64,000 bases of DNA from SMWC01 sp045561055 (GTDB lineage: Bacteria; Pseudomonadota; Gammaproteobacteria; Steroidobacterales; Rariloculaceae). The DNA lies in NCBI GenBank assembly GCA_045561055.1, contig JBJKYL010000017.1:124001-188000 (forward strand). Direction: 5' to 3'. Positions within the stretch are counted from its first letter, which is position 1; the number at the start of each line of letters is the position of its first letter. The notes under the pieces were generated by a model. It saw nothing but the letters and a program-made list of their open reading frames with translations. It was not told the DNA's origin and searched no databases. The position numbers and the translations under genes were made by a program. Of the stretch, positions 35,178-44,498 are shown in pieces.

Positions 35178-36373
35178 GCAACGATCAGGCGACAACGGTA
35201 ACGAACGATAAGGGGCGCCCCGGAATTTTGCTATGGGTCTTAATCGCATTGTTCGTAGGTGGGGTGATAAGTCTCGTTTACGGTTGGGGGAATGAGGACA
35301 CACAGCCGGATGTCGGGTTGCTCATCGTTTCGTATCTATTTTTATTAGGCGTAAGTCAGGCTGGCGTCGTGTTCTGCGCTATGACCCGATTGGTTCACGC
35401 GCAATGGGCCAAACCATACTACCGCCTCGCTGAATTCAGCACGCTAGCATTTTTTCCGTTCGCGATCTTGGGCTTCCTATTGATCTATGTCTACGCACAA
35501 GAAGATTTATTCTATTGGCTCTCGCCCGGTCCGGATGATCACCTGAGTTCATGGCTGAATATAGACTGGCTCCTCATTAGAAATCTCTTCGCATTGCTGC
35601 TCTTCTATGGTTTGAGTACCTACTCTGCAGTTAAAGCCCTTAAGCCTGATCTTGCTGGCGTAGGCGCGAAAGATGCAAACCATCGCGAAATCGCCGGAGA
35701 ACTGTATATGCTTTCGCCGATTTTGCTCGGCGCTTTTGTCCTCTGTAATACCTTCATTGCGTGGGACTTCGGGATGATGCTAATACCGCACTGGCACAGC
35801 ACCGTGTTTCCAATACTCTACTGGTTTGGCAATATTTTTGCGGGAACGGCAGCGCTTATTGTCTTTCCGGCCCTGCTCGCGCGTAGAGATGATCCTAGTT
35901 CTCCTTTCGGGGCTGAGCAAGTTAAAGGCCTTGGGATGATGGTTACGGGTTTCACGCTGATGTGGCTGTATTTTTTCTGGGCACAATTTTTTGTGATGTG
36001 GTTCGGCAACCTTCCCCACGAGACAGACGCGCTCTGGCGTCAGATGTATGGGCATTACGGTCCCTACTTCTGGGTAATGATGACTGTCTGCTTTTTTATT
36101 CCATTCGTCGCGTTTGTTTTTGCAATCGTTAAGAGGTCGATACTAGCCATGTGTCTGATTGGTCTGGGTATTAATATAGGGATCTGGCTTTACAAATACT
36201 TAACGGTAGTACCCGTTTTGACTCCTGATCATCAACCATTTACGAGTTGGTTAGACATTACTGTTGCGATTGGTTTCGCGGCTGGCTTTGTAGCGTTAGT
36301 AATCTTGCTAGCGACTCGATTTCCGATGTATTCTCGGTGGGAGATGGCATTAAAGCCGATCCCCAGACGTTAG
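35174..36373 (+). CDS. actF: Alternative Complex III NrfD-like membrane subunit ActF
   Basis: 399 aa, ATGA overlap with actE. Polytopic protein with about ten helices; VLIALFVGGVISLVYGWGNE, YLFLLGVSQAGVVFCAMTRL, WDFGMMLIPHWHSTVFPILY, FFWAQFFVMWFGNLPHETD and IGLGINIGIWLYKYLTVVPV fit ActF, the second, diverged NrfD-like subunit. It completes the A-F set. It is the last gene of the complex; an 82-base gap separates the next gene. Confidence 0.91.
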   Translation: MSNDQATTVTNDKGRPGILLWVLIALFVGGVISLVYGWGNEDTQPDVGLLIVSYLFLLGVSQAGVVFCAMTRLVHAQWAKPYYRLAEFSTLAFFPFAILGFLLIYVYAQEDLFYWLSPGPDDHLSSWLNIDWLLIRNLFALLLFYGLSTYSAVKALKPDLAGVGAKDANHREIAGELYMLSPILLGAFVLCNTFIAWDFGMMLIPHWHSTVFPILYWFGNIFAGTAALIVFPALLARRDDPSSPFGAEQVKGLGMMVTGFTLMWLYFFWAQFFVMWFGNLPHETDALWRQMYGHYGPYFWVMMTVCFFIPFVAFVFAIVKRSILAMCLIGLGINIGIWLYKYLTVVPVLTPDHQPFTSWLDITVAIGFAAGFVALVILLATRFPMYSRWEMALKPIPRR

Positions 36374-36455
36374 CCGGGCTAATTTGAGTGGTTCGTGCTA
36401 TTAATTGATTTGCGGGGAGGACTTTCTTCTATAACAAATTCCGGGGGAGAATAAA

Positions 36456-37466
36456 ATGACGAGTCATCGCAAGTTAATTGCTATTGGCGTGTTGTTGGTC
36501 GTTACTACAATGCCCGTTCACGCGCATCATTCACGGGTCAATTTCCTCCAGGAGGTCGTGGCGTTTCAGGCTACCGTGACTCGGGTCGAGTGGGTCAATC
36601 CACATGTTTACATCTATGTCGAAGCACTGGATCAGAACGGTGTCATGATGGAGTGGGAAGTCGAAACACAATCGACACCAAATCTGATCCGTCGCGGTTG
36701 GACTCCCGAGTCATTGCGTTCTGGTGATGTCATCACTATTCGTGCAAACGCGGATAAAAATCCGGAGAAAAGATTGCTTTTTGGGATTACCTTTACCAAG
36801 GAGGATGGGACTGTACTCCCTTCCCAAGGGACTGCCGGGCGGGTTGTGATTGAGGATGTGCCCAGTTCGAATAGCCTAGCCGGAATTTGGGAAACGGTTG
36901 GTTTTGGTGCGGGCCCGAGAGATACTGCTGCTACGCACTTACCGCTGACAGAGAAAGCATTGGCCGCAACGGTTGGATTCAACGTATCCCAGCATCCGAT
37001 GGTTCAATGTATCCCCCCCACGCCACCTGGAAATATGGGTGGGCCATACCTTCACGCCGTTGAAATTTACGATGACGTGGTAATCCTGAATTTAGAATAT
37101 AACGGTGTGACGCGAACCGTCCATATGGATGGCCGGGAACATCCTAATGATATTGAACGCACCAATCAGGGTCATTCAATAGGCTGGTGGGAGGGTGATG
37201 TTCTCGTTATTGATACGGTGGCAATTGCCGATCATCGTTGGGGTACAGGTCGTGGTGTTCCTTCGGGTGCCGAGCGCCATGTTGTTGAGCGCTATACTCT
37301 GAGCGATGACGGTACGATGGTTACTATCGACTATGTGGTCGAGGATCCAGAGTATCTTACCGAACCGATCAGCGGCACTATCCGATGGCAACACGCTCCG
37401 CATCTAGAAATGCTACCTTTTGACTGTAATCCAGAAATTGCGCAGCGCTTTGTCGTTGATAGCTGA
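36456..37466 (+). CDS. Fusion of DUF6152 and WEGD-motif domains, exported
   Basis: 336 aa. ATG behind GGGGGAGA. Signal peptide (LIAIGVLLVVTTMPVHA), mature start HHSRVNFLQE, then a complete DUF6152 domain (ATVTRVEWVNPHVYIYVEAL, VETQSTPNLIRRGW, SLRSGDVITIRANADKNPEK) to about residue 125. The second half is a WEGD-family domain: LAGIWETV, CIPPTPPGNMGGPYLHAVE, VTRTVHMDGREHP, GHSIGWWEGDVLVIDTVAIA, ERHVVERYTLSDDGTMVTI, VVEDPEYLTEP and a final FDCNPE. Function unknown; the fusion shows that the two families act together. Confidence 0.8.
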   Translation: MTSHRKLIAIGVLLVVTTMPVHAHHSRVNFLQEVVAFQATVTRVEWVNPHVYIYVEALDQNGVMMEWEVETQSTPNLIRRGWTPESLRSGDVITIRANADKNPEKRLLFGITFTKEDGTVLPSQGTAGRVVIEDVPSSNSLAGIWETVGFGAGPRDTAATHLPLTEKALAATVGFNVSQHPMVQCIPPTPPGNMGGPYLHAVEIYDDVVILNLEYNGVTRTVHMDGREHPNDIERTNQGHSIGWWEGDVLVIDTVAIADHRWGTGRGVPSGAERHVVERYTLSDDGTMVTIDYVVEDPEYLTEPISGTIRWQHAPHLEMLPFDCNPEIAQRFVVDS

Positions 37467-37478
37467 GAAACGAACCGG

Positions 37479-38573
37479 TTATTCCTGATCCCAGTGCCTC
37501 ATGATGGGCTGACCGTGAGACCGCATCACGTCCATGTAGTCTCGAAGTAACTGCTTGCCTGGTAAGCTCCTACTTTCCATATCAGCCACCCAAGTGGTCG
37601 TGAGATCTGGCACGGTAGCGGCCCAGTTACGTCGCTGTTCTTGAGTTAACGAAATAATCGTTCCGCCTTGTTTAACGAACTCCTCTATCGCGGCGGTGCT
37701 GCGCCTTACAGTCTCAAGTGCTAACTCATCACGATAAAATTCAGCTGCTACGAGCAGTGCGTCACGGACTTCGCCTGGAAGTTCTTCCCAAGTCCGTTGG
37801 TTAGCAGTGAGCGCTACTGAACTGACTGCACCGAGACGCGCGTCGACTAGATACGGACCGACTTCATACAGTTTGTACGAAATGATCGCTTCGGGCCATA
37901 CGATAGCGCCGTCTGTCAACCCGGTGGAAATATTGGTATAGAAGTCGGCTAGGCCACTACTTACGGCCACAGCATTCAGGCCCTCGAAGTAACGCAGATT
38001 CATACCGATACCGGACATCTTAAGGCCATTAAAATCTGCTAGTTCACGGATCGGCTTGTTCATCAAAGCTTGGTAGGTATCGACTACACCGGCCGTCACG
38101 AGGTAGATCTGGCGGTAGTCTTCCCAGAGTTTCTTGAGCTCGGGATAGCGTTCATGGAGCGAACTAATCGTGCGAACTACCAGATCCATATTCGTAGAAA
38201 CGAAGGGTGTAACGTAGCTGAGGTTATAGAATGGGATTTTGTCCGAATGGAACGAGGTTGTAATTATTCCGATGTCGCCGAGGCCATATTGGACTGCTTC
38301 GAAAGCATGGCCGGAGCGCGCTACGTTGCCAAAGGGTGTGGTCCAGTCAATTTCATAATTTCCGGTAGATTCTAACTGCCGATCTGCCTCTGGGATGAAA
38401 TGAGTAAGGAAGGTTTGAACCCACAATGCAGTTGGCGGATAGCCGCTGATAGCGTTGAGCGCTATGACTTCTTGACCGACGATACTCGGACTGGCCAAAC
38501 TTAACCAGAGATAGAGAAGGGCTACCGAAACTCGGGTAGATATCGTTCGTTTCAGAAAAAACTTGCCTTGCAT
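37479..38573 (-). CDS. TRAP-type (DctP) solute-binding protein, orphan
   Basis: 364 aa. Periplasmic binding protein with signal peptide (RVSVALLYLWLSLASPSIVG) and the DctP core: GLGDIGIITTSFHSDKIPFY, LADFNGLKMSGIGMNLRYFE, AVAVSSGLADFYTNISTGLT followed by DGAIVWPEAI and SVALTANQRTWEELPGEVRD. The normal DctQ/DctM membrane genes are absent from both sides, so it must share a permease encoded elsewhere or act as an independent sensor. Ligand not predictable, commonly a carboxylate. Convergent with the DUF6152 fusion gene. Confidence 0.82.
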   Translation of the reverse strand: MQGKFFLKRTISTRVSVALLYLWLSLASPSIVGQEVIALNAISGYPPTALWVQTFLTHFIPEADRQLESTGNYEIDWTTPFGNVARSGHAFEAVQYGLGDIGIITTSFHSDKIPFYNLSYVTPFVSTNMDLVVRTISSLHERYPELKKLWEDYRQIYLVTAGVVDTYQALMNKPIRELADFNGLKMSGIGMNLRYFEGLNAVAVSSGLADFYTNISTGLTDGAIVWPEAIISYKLYEVGPYLVDARLGAVSSVALTANQRTWEELPGEVRDALLVAAEFYRDELALETVRRSTAAIEEFVKQGGTIISLTQEQRRNWAATVPDLTTTWVADMESRSLPGKQLLRDYMDVMRSHGQPIMRHWDQE

Positions 38574-38718
38574 TAAGAGCCTTGATGGGACATCCTTTTT
38601 CGCCTCATGATATAGATTAACAGAGCTTTAGTGTTATAGCGTGCTTGACTACCAGTTTATTCTTCCTGGCTTAACTAGCTTTTCTTAATCATAGAGCTAC
38701 GAGCAGTTCAATTATGAA

Positions 38719-39891
38719 GTGGAAGAAAAACTCTTGAAGGGAGTGTCTCTTTTCGTTGTATTGTTTACGACGGTTCTCGCATATTCTATTTTTTATATGC
38801 CGCAGCCAATTCTTCCTTTATTGGCTTCAGAGTTTGGGGTTACTGAGACCGATGCAGCTCTATTGACCGCGGTGACCATGGTTCCGCTTGGGTTTGCCCC
38901 GATCTTCTACGGATATCTTACTGAACTTGTATCGACTAAATCGTTACTCAAAACATCCGTAGGTCTACTGGTCGTTACGCAGGGGTTGCTAGCTGTGGCG
39001 GGTGCCTTCTGGGTGATGGTGTTATTAAGGTTCGTACAAGGACTCTTGTTACCAGCAATTTTCACATCGCTGATCACCTATTCCGCTAAGATGGCGATAG
39101 CAGGCCGGGTCCGCAACGCTATTAACATTTACATCAGTGCAACCATATTCGGTGGGTTTACTGGTCGATTGACAGGGGGCGTAATTAGTGATGCGTTTCA
39201 TTGGCGTTGGGCGTTCATTGCAACAGCGGGGTTCCTCTTAATTGCTTGGATAATGTTAAATGTTTTGCCGGACGATGCTCAGCGGACGGGCGAAAATATC
39301 GAACCTAATGTTGCACGACGAATTCTCTCGCAGCCACTTTATCGTAATGCATACCTAGGCATCTTTTTTGTTTTTTTCGTGTTCGCTTCGTTGCTGAATT
39401 ATTTGCCGTTTCGTTTGAAAGAAATTGATCCCGATATTTCTGAGTCGGTATTGTCGTTTGTTTATTTAGGTTATTTGAGTGGTTCGCTTATCGCGTTTAA
39501 TGGGACTCGAATAGCAAACTGGTTCAGAGGTGAGCTTCGCGGTATATCGGTTGGGTTGGGAATCCTAATAATGGCGCTTTGTGGAATTCTCCTTCCAGAT
39601 TTGACGATGACTTTTATTTTTGCGTTCATGATGTGTGCGGCATTTTTTCTTGTCCACTCACTACTAGCTGCTTTCTTAAATCATCATGCAACGAGCTCGC
39701 GTGGTGTTGTCAATGGGTTATACCTATCTTTCTATTACTCAGGTGGCGCCTTAGGTGGCTGGCTTCCCGGCTATATATATCGCGATTACGGATGGAATAT
39801 CTATACCGGGACGCTCGTATTACTTGTCGTGGTGTCGATCTATTGGCTTTGGCGTATGCGAATAGCGGAAGTTACTATAGAGGGACGTTAA
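38719..39891 (+). CDS. MFS transporter (YnfM-like)
   Basis: 390 aa, GTG start; 12 hydrophobic segments. YSIFYMPQPILPLLASEFGV with the early loop TETDAALLTAVTMVPLGFAP, the MFS motif region LLRFVQGLLLPAIFTSLITY, and HWRWAFIATAGFLLIAW are typical of YnfM/arabinose-efflux-like carriers. The usual RxGRR loop is poorly kept. Substrate unknown. It is divergent from the TRAP binding protein, with a shared 145-base promoter gap. Confidence 0.85.
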   Translation: MEEKLLKGVSLFVVLFTTVLAYSIFYMPQPILPLLASEFGVTETDAALLTAVTMVPLGFAPIFYGYLTELVSTKSLLKTSVGLLVVTQGLLAVAGAFWVMVLLRFVQGLLLPAIFTSLITYSAKMAIAGRVRNAINIYISATIFGGFTGRLTGGVISDAFHWRWAFIATAGFLLIAWIMLNVLPDDAQRTGENIEPNVARRILSQPLYRNAYLGIFFVFFVFASLLNYLPFRLKEIDPDISESVLSFVYLGYLSGSLIAFNGTRIANWFRGELRGISVGLGILIMALCGILLPDLTMTFIFAFMMCAAFFLVHSLLAAFLNHHATSSRGVVNGLYLSFYYSGGALGGWLPGYIYRDYGWNIYTGTLVLLVVVSIYWLWRMRIAEVTIEGR

Positions 39892-40025
39892 ATGGGTAAA
39901 AATGCGTAGTAATGAAACGTTGTGATTATTCGATAGTAGTTATTAATTAAATTCGTTATCAAATTCTAAAAATAGATTATCAATATATTTATGCGCATAG
40001 TGTACGGTAGGAGAAAGGTAGGCAA

Positions 40026-40169
40026 GTGGAGATCAATTTCTCGGTAGAGGATCCTGAATATTTAGTAGATCCAATGGTGGGTGCAATTGTTCTAGATTGC
40101 GGGCTGGACCGTGAATACACAATGTTTGATTGTGATTCTGAGGTGGCGACGGACTATTATCACGAATGA
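40026..40169 (+). pseudogene. C-terminal fragment of a WEGD-family gene
   Basis: A 47-codon frame reads VEINFSVEDPEYLVDPMVGA, IVLDCGLDREYTMFDCDSE and ends in YYHE. It aligns with the C-terminus of the protein at 36456 (VVEDPEYLTEPISGTI ... FDCNPEIAQRF). An upstream stop at 40008 prevents a full gene. GAGAAAGG precedes the GTG, so a short peptide could be made, but a remnant is more likely. It sits in a low-GC gap between the MFS and DUF3500 genes. Confidence 0.6.
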
Positions 40170-40253
40170 TGGATCTTTCAGGTAATGGTGTTTTCGGATC
40201 TACGGTGTAAGATTAGAGGCTTAAAAAACCGATGTTATATAAGTGAGAGTTTC

Positions 40254-41342
40254 ATGATGAGATGTGCGACGGTAGCGGTTTTTGGTTTATTTATCATTTC
40301 AGTGCCTTTAAGCGCTCAGGAGCATAATGACTCGCTCGTCTTTTCAACATCCGTCGTTACTGAGGAAATGGTCTCGGTGGCTGAGGCATTACTCGTAACG
40401 ATGGGTACTGAGGAGCGTCGGCAGCGGATGTTAGGAATCTGGAAGGTCGATGCATTGCAGATGTCGCTAGAAGATGAGGCCCGAGAAGATTGGAGCTATT
40501 GGCCGCGACCTCGATCTGGCCTCAGCATTGAACTCATGACTACCGAACAACGAAAATTGACCCATGATCTTTTGTCGACATTATTGAGCTCGGAGGGCCA
40601 TCTCAAGGTTGTCCACATCATGCAGTTGGACGAGATTCTATGGTCCCTTGAGGATGTCGGACTGCCACGCGGAGTAGAAAAATACTTTCTGAGTTTTTTT
40701 GGCACACCGTCTCGGACTACGCCATGGGCTTGGCGGTTTGAGGGTCACCATGTTTCGCTTAGTGTTACTGTGTCACCGGGTAATATTAGTGTTACGCCGT
40801 CTTTTTTTGGTGCTGATCCGTCGGAGACCCAGGTAGGGGTGCTTGCGGGGTTTCGTCCGTTGCGCGATGAAGAAGATATAGCGCGGGATCTAGTCATGTC
40901 GTTTAATCATTCCCAACGAGCGCGTGCGGTTATTTCGGATGAGGCGCCGATGGATATTTTGACCGCGCCTGCTAATAGAGAGCCGGAGGTTTGGTTAAAC
41001 TGGCGGTCGCTTATTCGTCCGGAGGGACTCCTGGTTAGGGAGATGAATGAAACGCAACAGTTGTTGGTGAGGCGTCTCGTCAACGAGGTGGTTACACGTT
41101 ATCGGCCTGAAATATCCGATGCTTACCTGTCAGCAATCAACATAGAAGAACTGAGCTTTGCTTGGATGGGCGGGACTGAACGCTATGCTCAGCATTACTA
41201 TCGTCTACAGGGTGGAGACTTTGTTTTTGAATTCGATAATGCGCAGGATAACGGCAACCATATTCACTCGGTGTGGCGCGATATAGCAAATGATTACGGG
41301 AATGACTTACTTGCTAATCATTACCGTCTGTCTCATCGCTGA
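40254..41342 (+). CDS. DUF3500 exported protein
   Basis: 362 aa from the ATG at 40254. Signal peptide ATVAVFGLFIISVPLSAQ. DUF3500 landmarks: PRSGLSIELMTTEQRKLTHD, LLSTLLSSEG, LDEILWSLE, WAWRFEGHHVSLSVTVSPGN, FFGADPS, LLVREMNETQQLLVRRLVNE, FAWMGGTERYAQHYYRLQGG and VWRDIANDYGNDLLANHY. Family function unknown; commonly found beside DUF6152-type and M28 genes in marine bacteria, which agrees with this locus. Confidence 0.85.
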   Translation: MMRCATVAVFGLFIISVPLSAQEHNDSLVFSTSVVTEEMVSVAEALLVTMGTEERRQRMLGIWKVDALQMSLEDEAREDWSYWPRPRSGLSIELMTTEQRKLTHDLLSTLLSSEGHLKVVHIMQLDEILWSLEDVGLPRGVEKYFLSFFGTPSRTTPWAWRFEGHHVSLSVTVSPGNISVTPSFFGADPSETQVGVLAGFRPLRDEEDIARDLVMSFNHSQRARAVISDEAPMDILTAPANREPEVWLNWRSLIRPEGLLVREMNETQQLLVRRLVNEVVTRYRPEISDAYLSAINIEELSFAWMGGTERYAQHYYRLQGGDFVFEFDNAQDNGNHIHSVWRDIANDYGNDLLANHYRLSHR

Positions 41343-41452
41343 GTAGTGTGCGAAGTCAAACTCGTATTTTGGTGATCAAGCAACTGGTCGGTGGTAACCG
41401 AAGTGGAGCTGGGAGGCCCAATTTAATGTAGGTATGGCGCAGCGCGGCGATT

Positions 41453-41677
41453 TTAGCCGATGTTGTCGATGACGACGGGGTGACGAACATTTCCCGTGCC
41501 TAGGTGACCGATAATCTGCGATTGCATGCTCAGGCGTGCTTCTTCCTCGCTATTGTATGGACCGTTCCAAGTATATTGTGCGTCATGCCAGTACCATCCG
41601 GCCGGCCATGGCTCTTCAGCGAACTTAGTCGTATACCATTGTGAGGCCCAGTATCTCGGGTTTCGTTGTTGTGACAT
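41453..41677 (-). CDS. Small Trp-rich orphan protein
   Basis: 74 aa. ATG with GGAGGATAAA upstream is a strong start. Sequence is rich in Trp, Tyr and His (RYWASQWYTTKFAEEPWPAG, WYWHDAQYTWNGPYNSEEEA) with a C-terminal HPVVIDN. No membrane segment or signal peptide. I do not recognise it; the clean initiation region supports expression. Confidence 0.6.
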   Translation of the reverse strand: MSQQRNPRYWASQWYTTKFAEEPWPAGWYWHDAQYTWNGPYNSEEEARLSMQSQIIGHLGTGNVRHPVVIDNIG

Positions 41678-41836
41678 TGTTGAGTTTATCCTCCAGAGCT
41701 TGATTATAGCTTTATTGTAGTAAGCTCGGGGAACTTAGCTAAGTGATCAAAATCCCAGGTTCTATAATAAAGTAAATTATATAAAAACATAATAAATAAC
41801 TAATATTTATGTTAATTTATTGATAATAATTAAAAG

Positions 41837-43021
41837 CTATTTTAACGAGGCTACAATGCTTTCAGAAGCGCGTTTGGCTTTGTTCAGGGCGTCATCGATC
41901 GTTTCCCCTCTCGCTAGAGCTACTCCCATACGCCGTCGTCCACTGACTTGTGGTTTGCCAAATAGTCGTAACTGGGTGTCGGTTTCCCTCAGCGCCGCTT
42001 CGAGACCTTCGAAATTAATATTTTCTGAATTGCCTTCTACCAAAATGACGCTCGAGGCTGCCGGACCATGTGTACGGATATTCGGAATAGGTAGGTCGAG
42101 TATGGCGCGCGCGTGTAATGCGAACTGCGATAGATCTTGGGATATCATTGTGACCATACCGGTATCGTGGGGGCGAGGTGAGATTTCGCTAAATATAACG
42201 TCGTCACCGCGTATAAAAAGCTCGACACCGAAGATGCCTCGTCCGCCGAGTGCGCCTGTTACTGTTTTCGCCATCTCTCGGGCGGCTACCAATGCCTCCT
42301 CGCTCATCGGTTGCGGCTGCCAGGATTGTCTATAGTCGCCGTCTGTTTGAACATGACCTATTGGATCTAGGAAAGACGTGCCGTCCGAATGTCGTATCGT
42401 GAGTAGCGTAATTTCATAGTCGAAGTTAACGAATCCTTCAATAATGACTTTGCCTGCACCACTTCGTCCTCCTTCTTGGGCATATGCCCAGGAGCTATCA
42501 ATGTCTGTTTCTGTTTTTATCGTACTTTGTCCTTTTCCGGATGAGCTCATGACGGGCTTGATCACGCAAGGCAGACCGATTTCGCTTATGGCTTGATCGA
42601 ATTCGGCACGCGTCTCTGCGAAGCGGTAAGGTGAGGTTTGTAATCCCAGATTTTCAGCCGCTAGTCGCCGTATTCCTTCGCGGTTCATCGTTAGTTGTGT
42701 AGCCCGGGCTGTAGGTATTACGTTGAAGCCTTCGTCCTCTAGCTTGACTAGTTCATCAGTTGCGATGGCTTCAATCTCGGGTACGATTAGGTTAGGTTTC
42801 TCGGCCTCAATGATTGCGCGAAGCGCGCTCCCATCAAGCATATTTAAACTATAACTACGGTGAGCAACCTGCATCGCTGGGCTATTCTCATAACGATCGA
42901 CGACGATCACCTCAACCCCTAGCCGTTGCAGTTCAATCACAACTTCCTTACCCAATTCGCCGCCTCCGCAGAGAAGAATCCGCGTTGCGGAAGGAGTCAG
43001 TGGAGTACCTATAGCAGTCAT
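41837..43021 (-). CDS. purT: Formate-dependent phosphoribosylglycinamide formyltransferase
   Basis: 394 aa, full length. ATP-grasp enzyme making formyl-GAR from GAR, formate and ATP in purine synthesis. ILLCGGGELGKEVVIELQRL, DRYENSPAMQVAHRSYSLNM, VVPEIEAIATDELVKLEDEG, CVIKPVMSSSGKGQS (ATP-grasp), VIIEGFVNFDYEITLLTIRH, GIFGVELFIRG, SEISPRPHDTGMVTMISQ and GKPQVSGRRRMGVALARGE are all present. No purine riboswitch or PurR-like operator is evident in the upstream gap. Confidence 0.96.
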   Translation of the reverse strand: MTAIGTPLTPSATRILLCGGGELGKEVVIELQRLGVEVIVVDRYENSPAMQVAHRSYSLNMLDGSALRAIIEAEKPNLIVPEIEAIATDELVKLEDEGFNVIPTARATQLTMNREGIRRLAAENLGLQTSPYRFAETRAEFDQAISEIGLPCVIKPVMSSSGKGQSTIKTETDIDSSWAYAQEGGRSGAGKVIIEGFVNFDYEITLLTIRHSDGTSFLDPIGHVQTDGDYRQSWQPQPMSEEALVAAREMAKTVTGALGGRGIFGVELFIRGDDVIFSEISPRPHDTGMVTMISQDLSQFALHARAILDLPIPNIRTHGPAASSVILVEGNSENINFEGLEAALRETDTQLRLFGKPQVSGRRRMGVALARGETIDDALNKAKRASESIVASLK

Positions 43022-43190
43022 TAGTTTTGGTATCCTGTTGAGTGATTATTATGAATTTAGTCCACTATTATAATGTTCAGAACCGAGGATATGCTGGCCT
43101 TTATCGAATCTTTTGTCGAGTCGGGGTTGTGCTCAAGAAATAATATAAAAACGGTAGAATGGTTAGTTATGTACCAACCATATAATTGAA

Positions 43191-43451
43191 ATGACCGACG
43201 AACTCGCACTACAACGAATGCAACGCCTCGCAGACGAAGCAGAGCAGTACGAGGCAAATCTGCTGCAGATCGCTGCCCATATGAAGCTTTACCGCGAAGT
43301 AAATGGTTCTGATCCCATTACGCCGGAATTGCTGGCTGTCTGGGTCCACACGGACCTAGAAGGCCCCATCGACCCCTATGATGTTTTAAGTCGAGAAGAG
43401 ATAGCTCAAGTATGGGAAGACGCTGAGGATCCTGCCAGGCAGTCATATTGA
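43191..43451 (+). CDS. Small acidic orphan protein
   Basis: 86 aa. The N-terminal half is a predicted helix with heptad-like spacing (LALQRMQRLADEAEQYEANL), followed by PITPELLAVWVHTDLEGPID and a REEIAQVWEDAEDPARQ tail. No membrane segment. The gene starts just after an ATGGTT/AACCAT inverted repeat and a TATAAT-like box. I do not recognise a family; it is divergent from purT. Confidence 0.5.
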   Translation: MTDELALQRMQRLADEAEQYEANLLQIAAHMKLYREVNGSDPITPELLAVWVHTDLEGPIDPYDVLSREEIAQVWEDAEDPARQSY

Positions 43452-43522
43452 TGTTGCGACCGGGATCAGCGATCCAATCATTTTTGGACCATTAATTCGA
43501 GATTAGAATCTTGTCTCCTCGC

Positions 43523-44266
43523 CTAATGCGTCATCGAGTAAATGATGTAGTTGATTCCCATTCTGAATGCATCAGTCGATGGCCTAAGAGGATAGCCGCC
43601 CTGGTCGATTCGATCCCAGAAATTCGCTAGATCGTTGTTGTAGCAAGCGACAATCGCGATCTCGCCTCGATCGTTCAACATACCATAGTAGACGAGATCT
43701 CCTCCAGGTACATAAGGGGCCATCCCCTTGAGATCTTGGAGTTCAAAAATCAAATCAAAGATTGGGTGGTCGATCGTCAACGCGAAAAAACTTCGCTCGG
43801 GAAATACGCGCCACATCTGTTCCCGGAGTTGGGCTAAGTGGCGGGGACCGTCGAAATCATCGATGAGGATGAAGCCACCCCGGTCTATATATTGACGTAA
43901 ATTGGCTACTTCCCGGTCCGTAAGTTCCATTTCTCCTGGTTCGGACAAGTAAGTGAACGGGTGCTGGAAAACCTGGTCTGAGCTTAGTTCGAGAAGCTGA
44001 TAGGAAAGTGGTTTAACGTCTATTCGAGTTGTTTCAGCAACGAACTCGTTGAGATGCTGTTCCGACCAGGGGTAGTTGTGAGACCAGCCACAGTGCCAGA
44101 TTAGACCATTGGTGCCAAATTTCCAGCGTGCGGCAACAAGTTCCGTAGCAGGAGGTATGTTTTCCGTTGATCTAAGGCATCTGCTGAATCCCTGTGCATA
44201 TATTTCTTTAGCACTCCCCATGCAGAGCAACAAAATATAGAGCGTTATCGTTACTGCGTCTTTCAT
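43523..44266 (-). CDS. DUF4159 exported protein
   Basis: 247 aa. Signal peptide (ITLYILLLCMGSAKEIYAQG), then the DUF4159 domain: FQHPFTYLSEPGEMELTDRE, LRQYIDRGGFILIDDFDG, FALTIDHPIFDLIFEL and the C-terminal DAFRMGINYIIYSMTH. Trp/His-rich start (LIWHCGWSHNYPWSEQH). Such domains have a ThuA/glutamine-amidotransferase-like fold; activity unknown. It is divergent from the WEGD cluster that follows. Confidence 0.82.
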   Translation of the reverse strand: MKDAVTITLYILLLCMGSAKEIYAQGFSRCLRSTENIPPATELVAARWKFGTNGLIWHCGWSHNYPWSEQHLNEFVAETTRIDVKPLSYQLLELSSDQVFQHPFTYLSEPGEMELTDREVANLRQYIDRGGFILIDDFDGPRHLAQLREQMWRVFPERSFFALTIDHPIFDLIFELQDLKGMAPYVPGGDLVYYGMLNDRGEIAIVACYNNDLANFWDRIDQGGYPLRPSTDAFRMGINYIIYSMTH

Positions 44267-44498
44267 AATCCTTCCGAGAATATCATGCCCAAATAGGGAG
44301 ACGGAACGAAATTCGTTTTAGTATCTTTTTGTTTTGTCCAAACGTAGAGACCTATTGCGAGATTTGGCATCATAAGCAGTTTATAGGCTAGCTAATTGAG
44401 TCGACAAAACTAATAAGAGCGTGGCGACGTCCATATTGTCCGTCGCCAGGTCTCGGCGGGGAGCTTGGCATTTGAATTTATTAACGGAGGGAGTGCTA

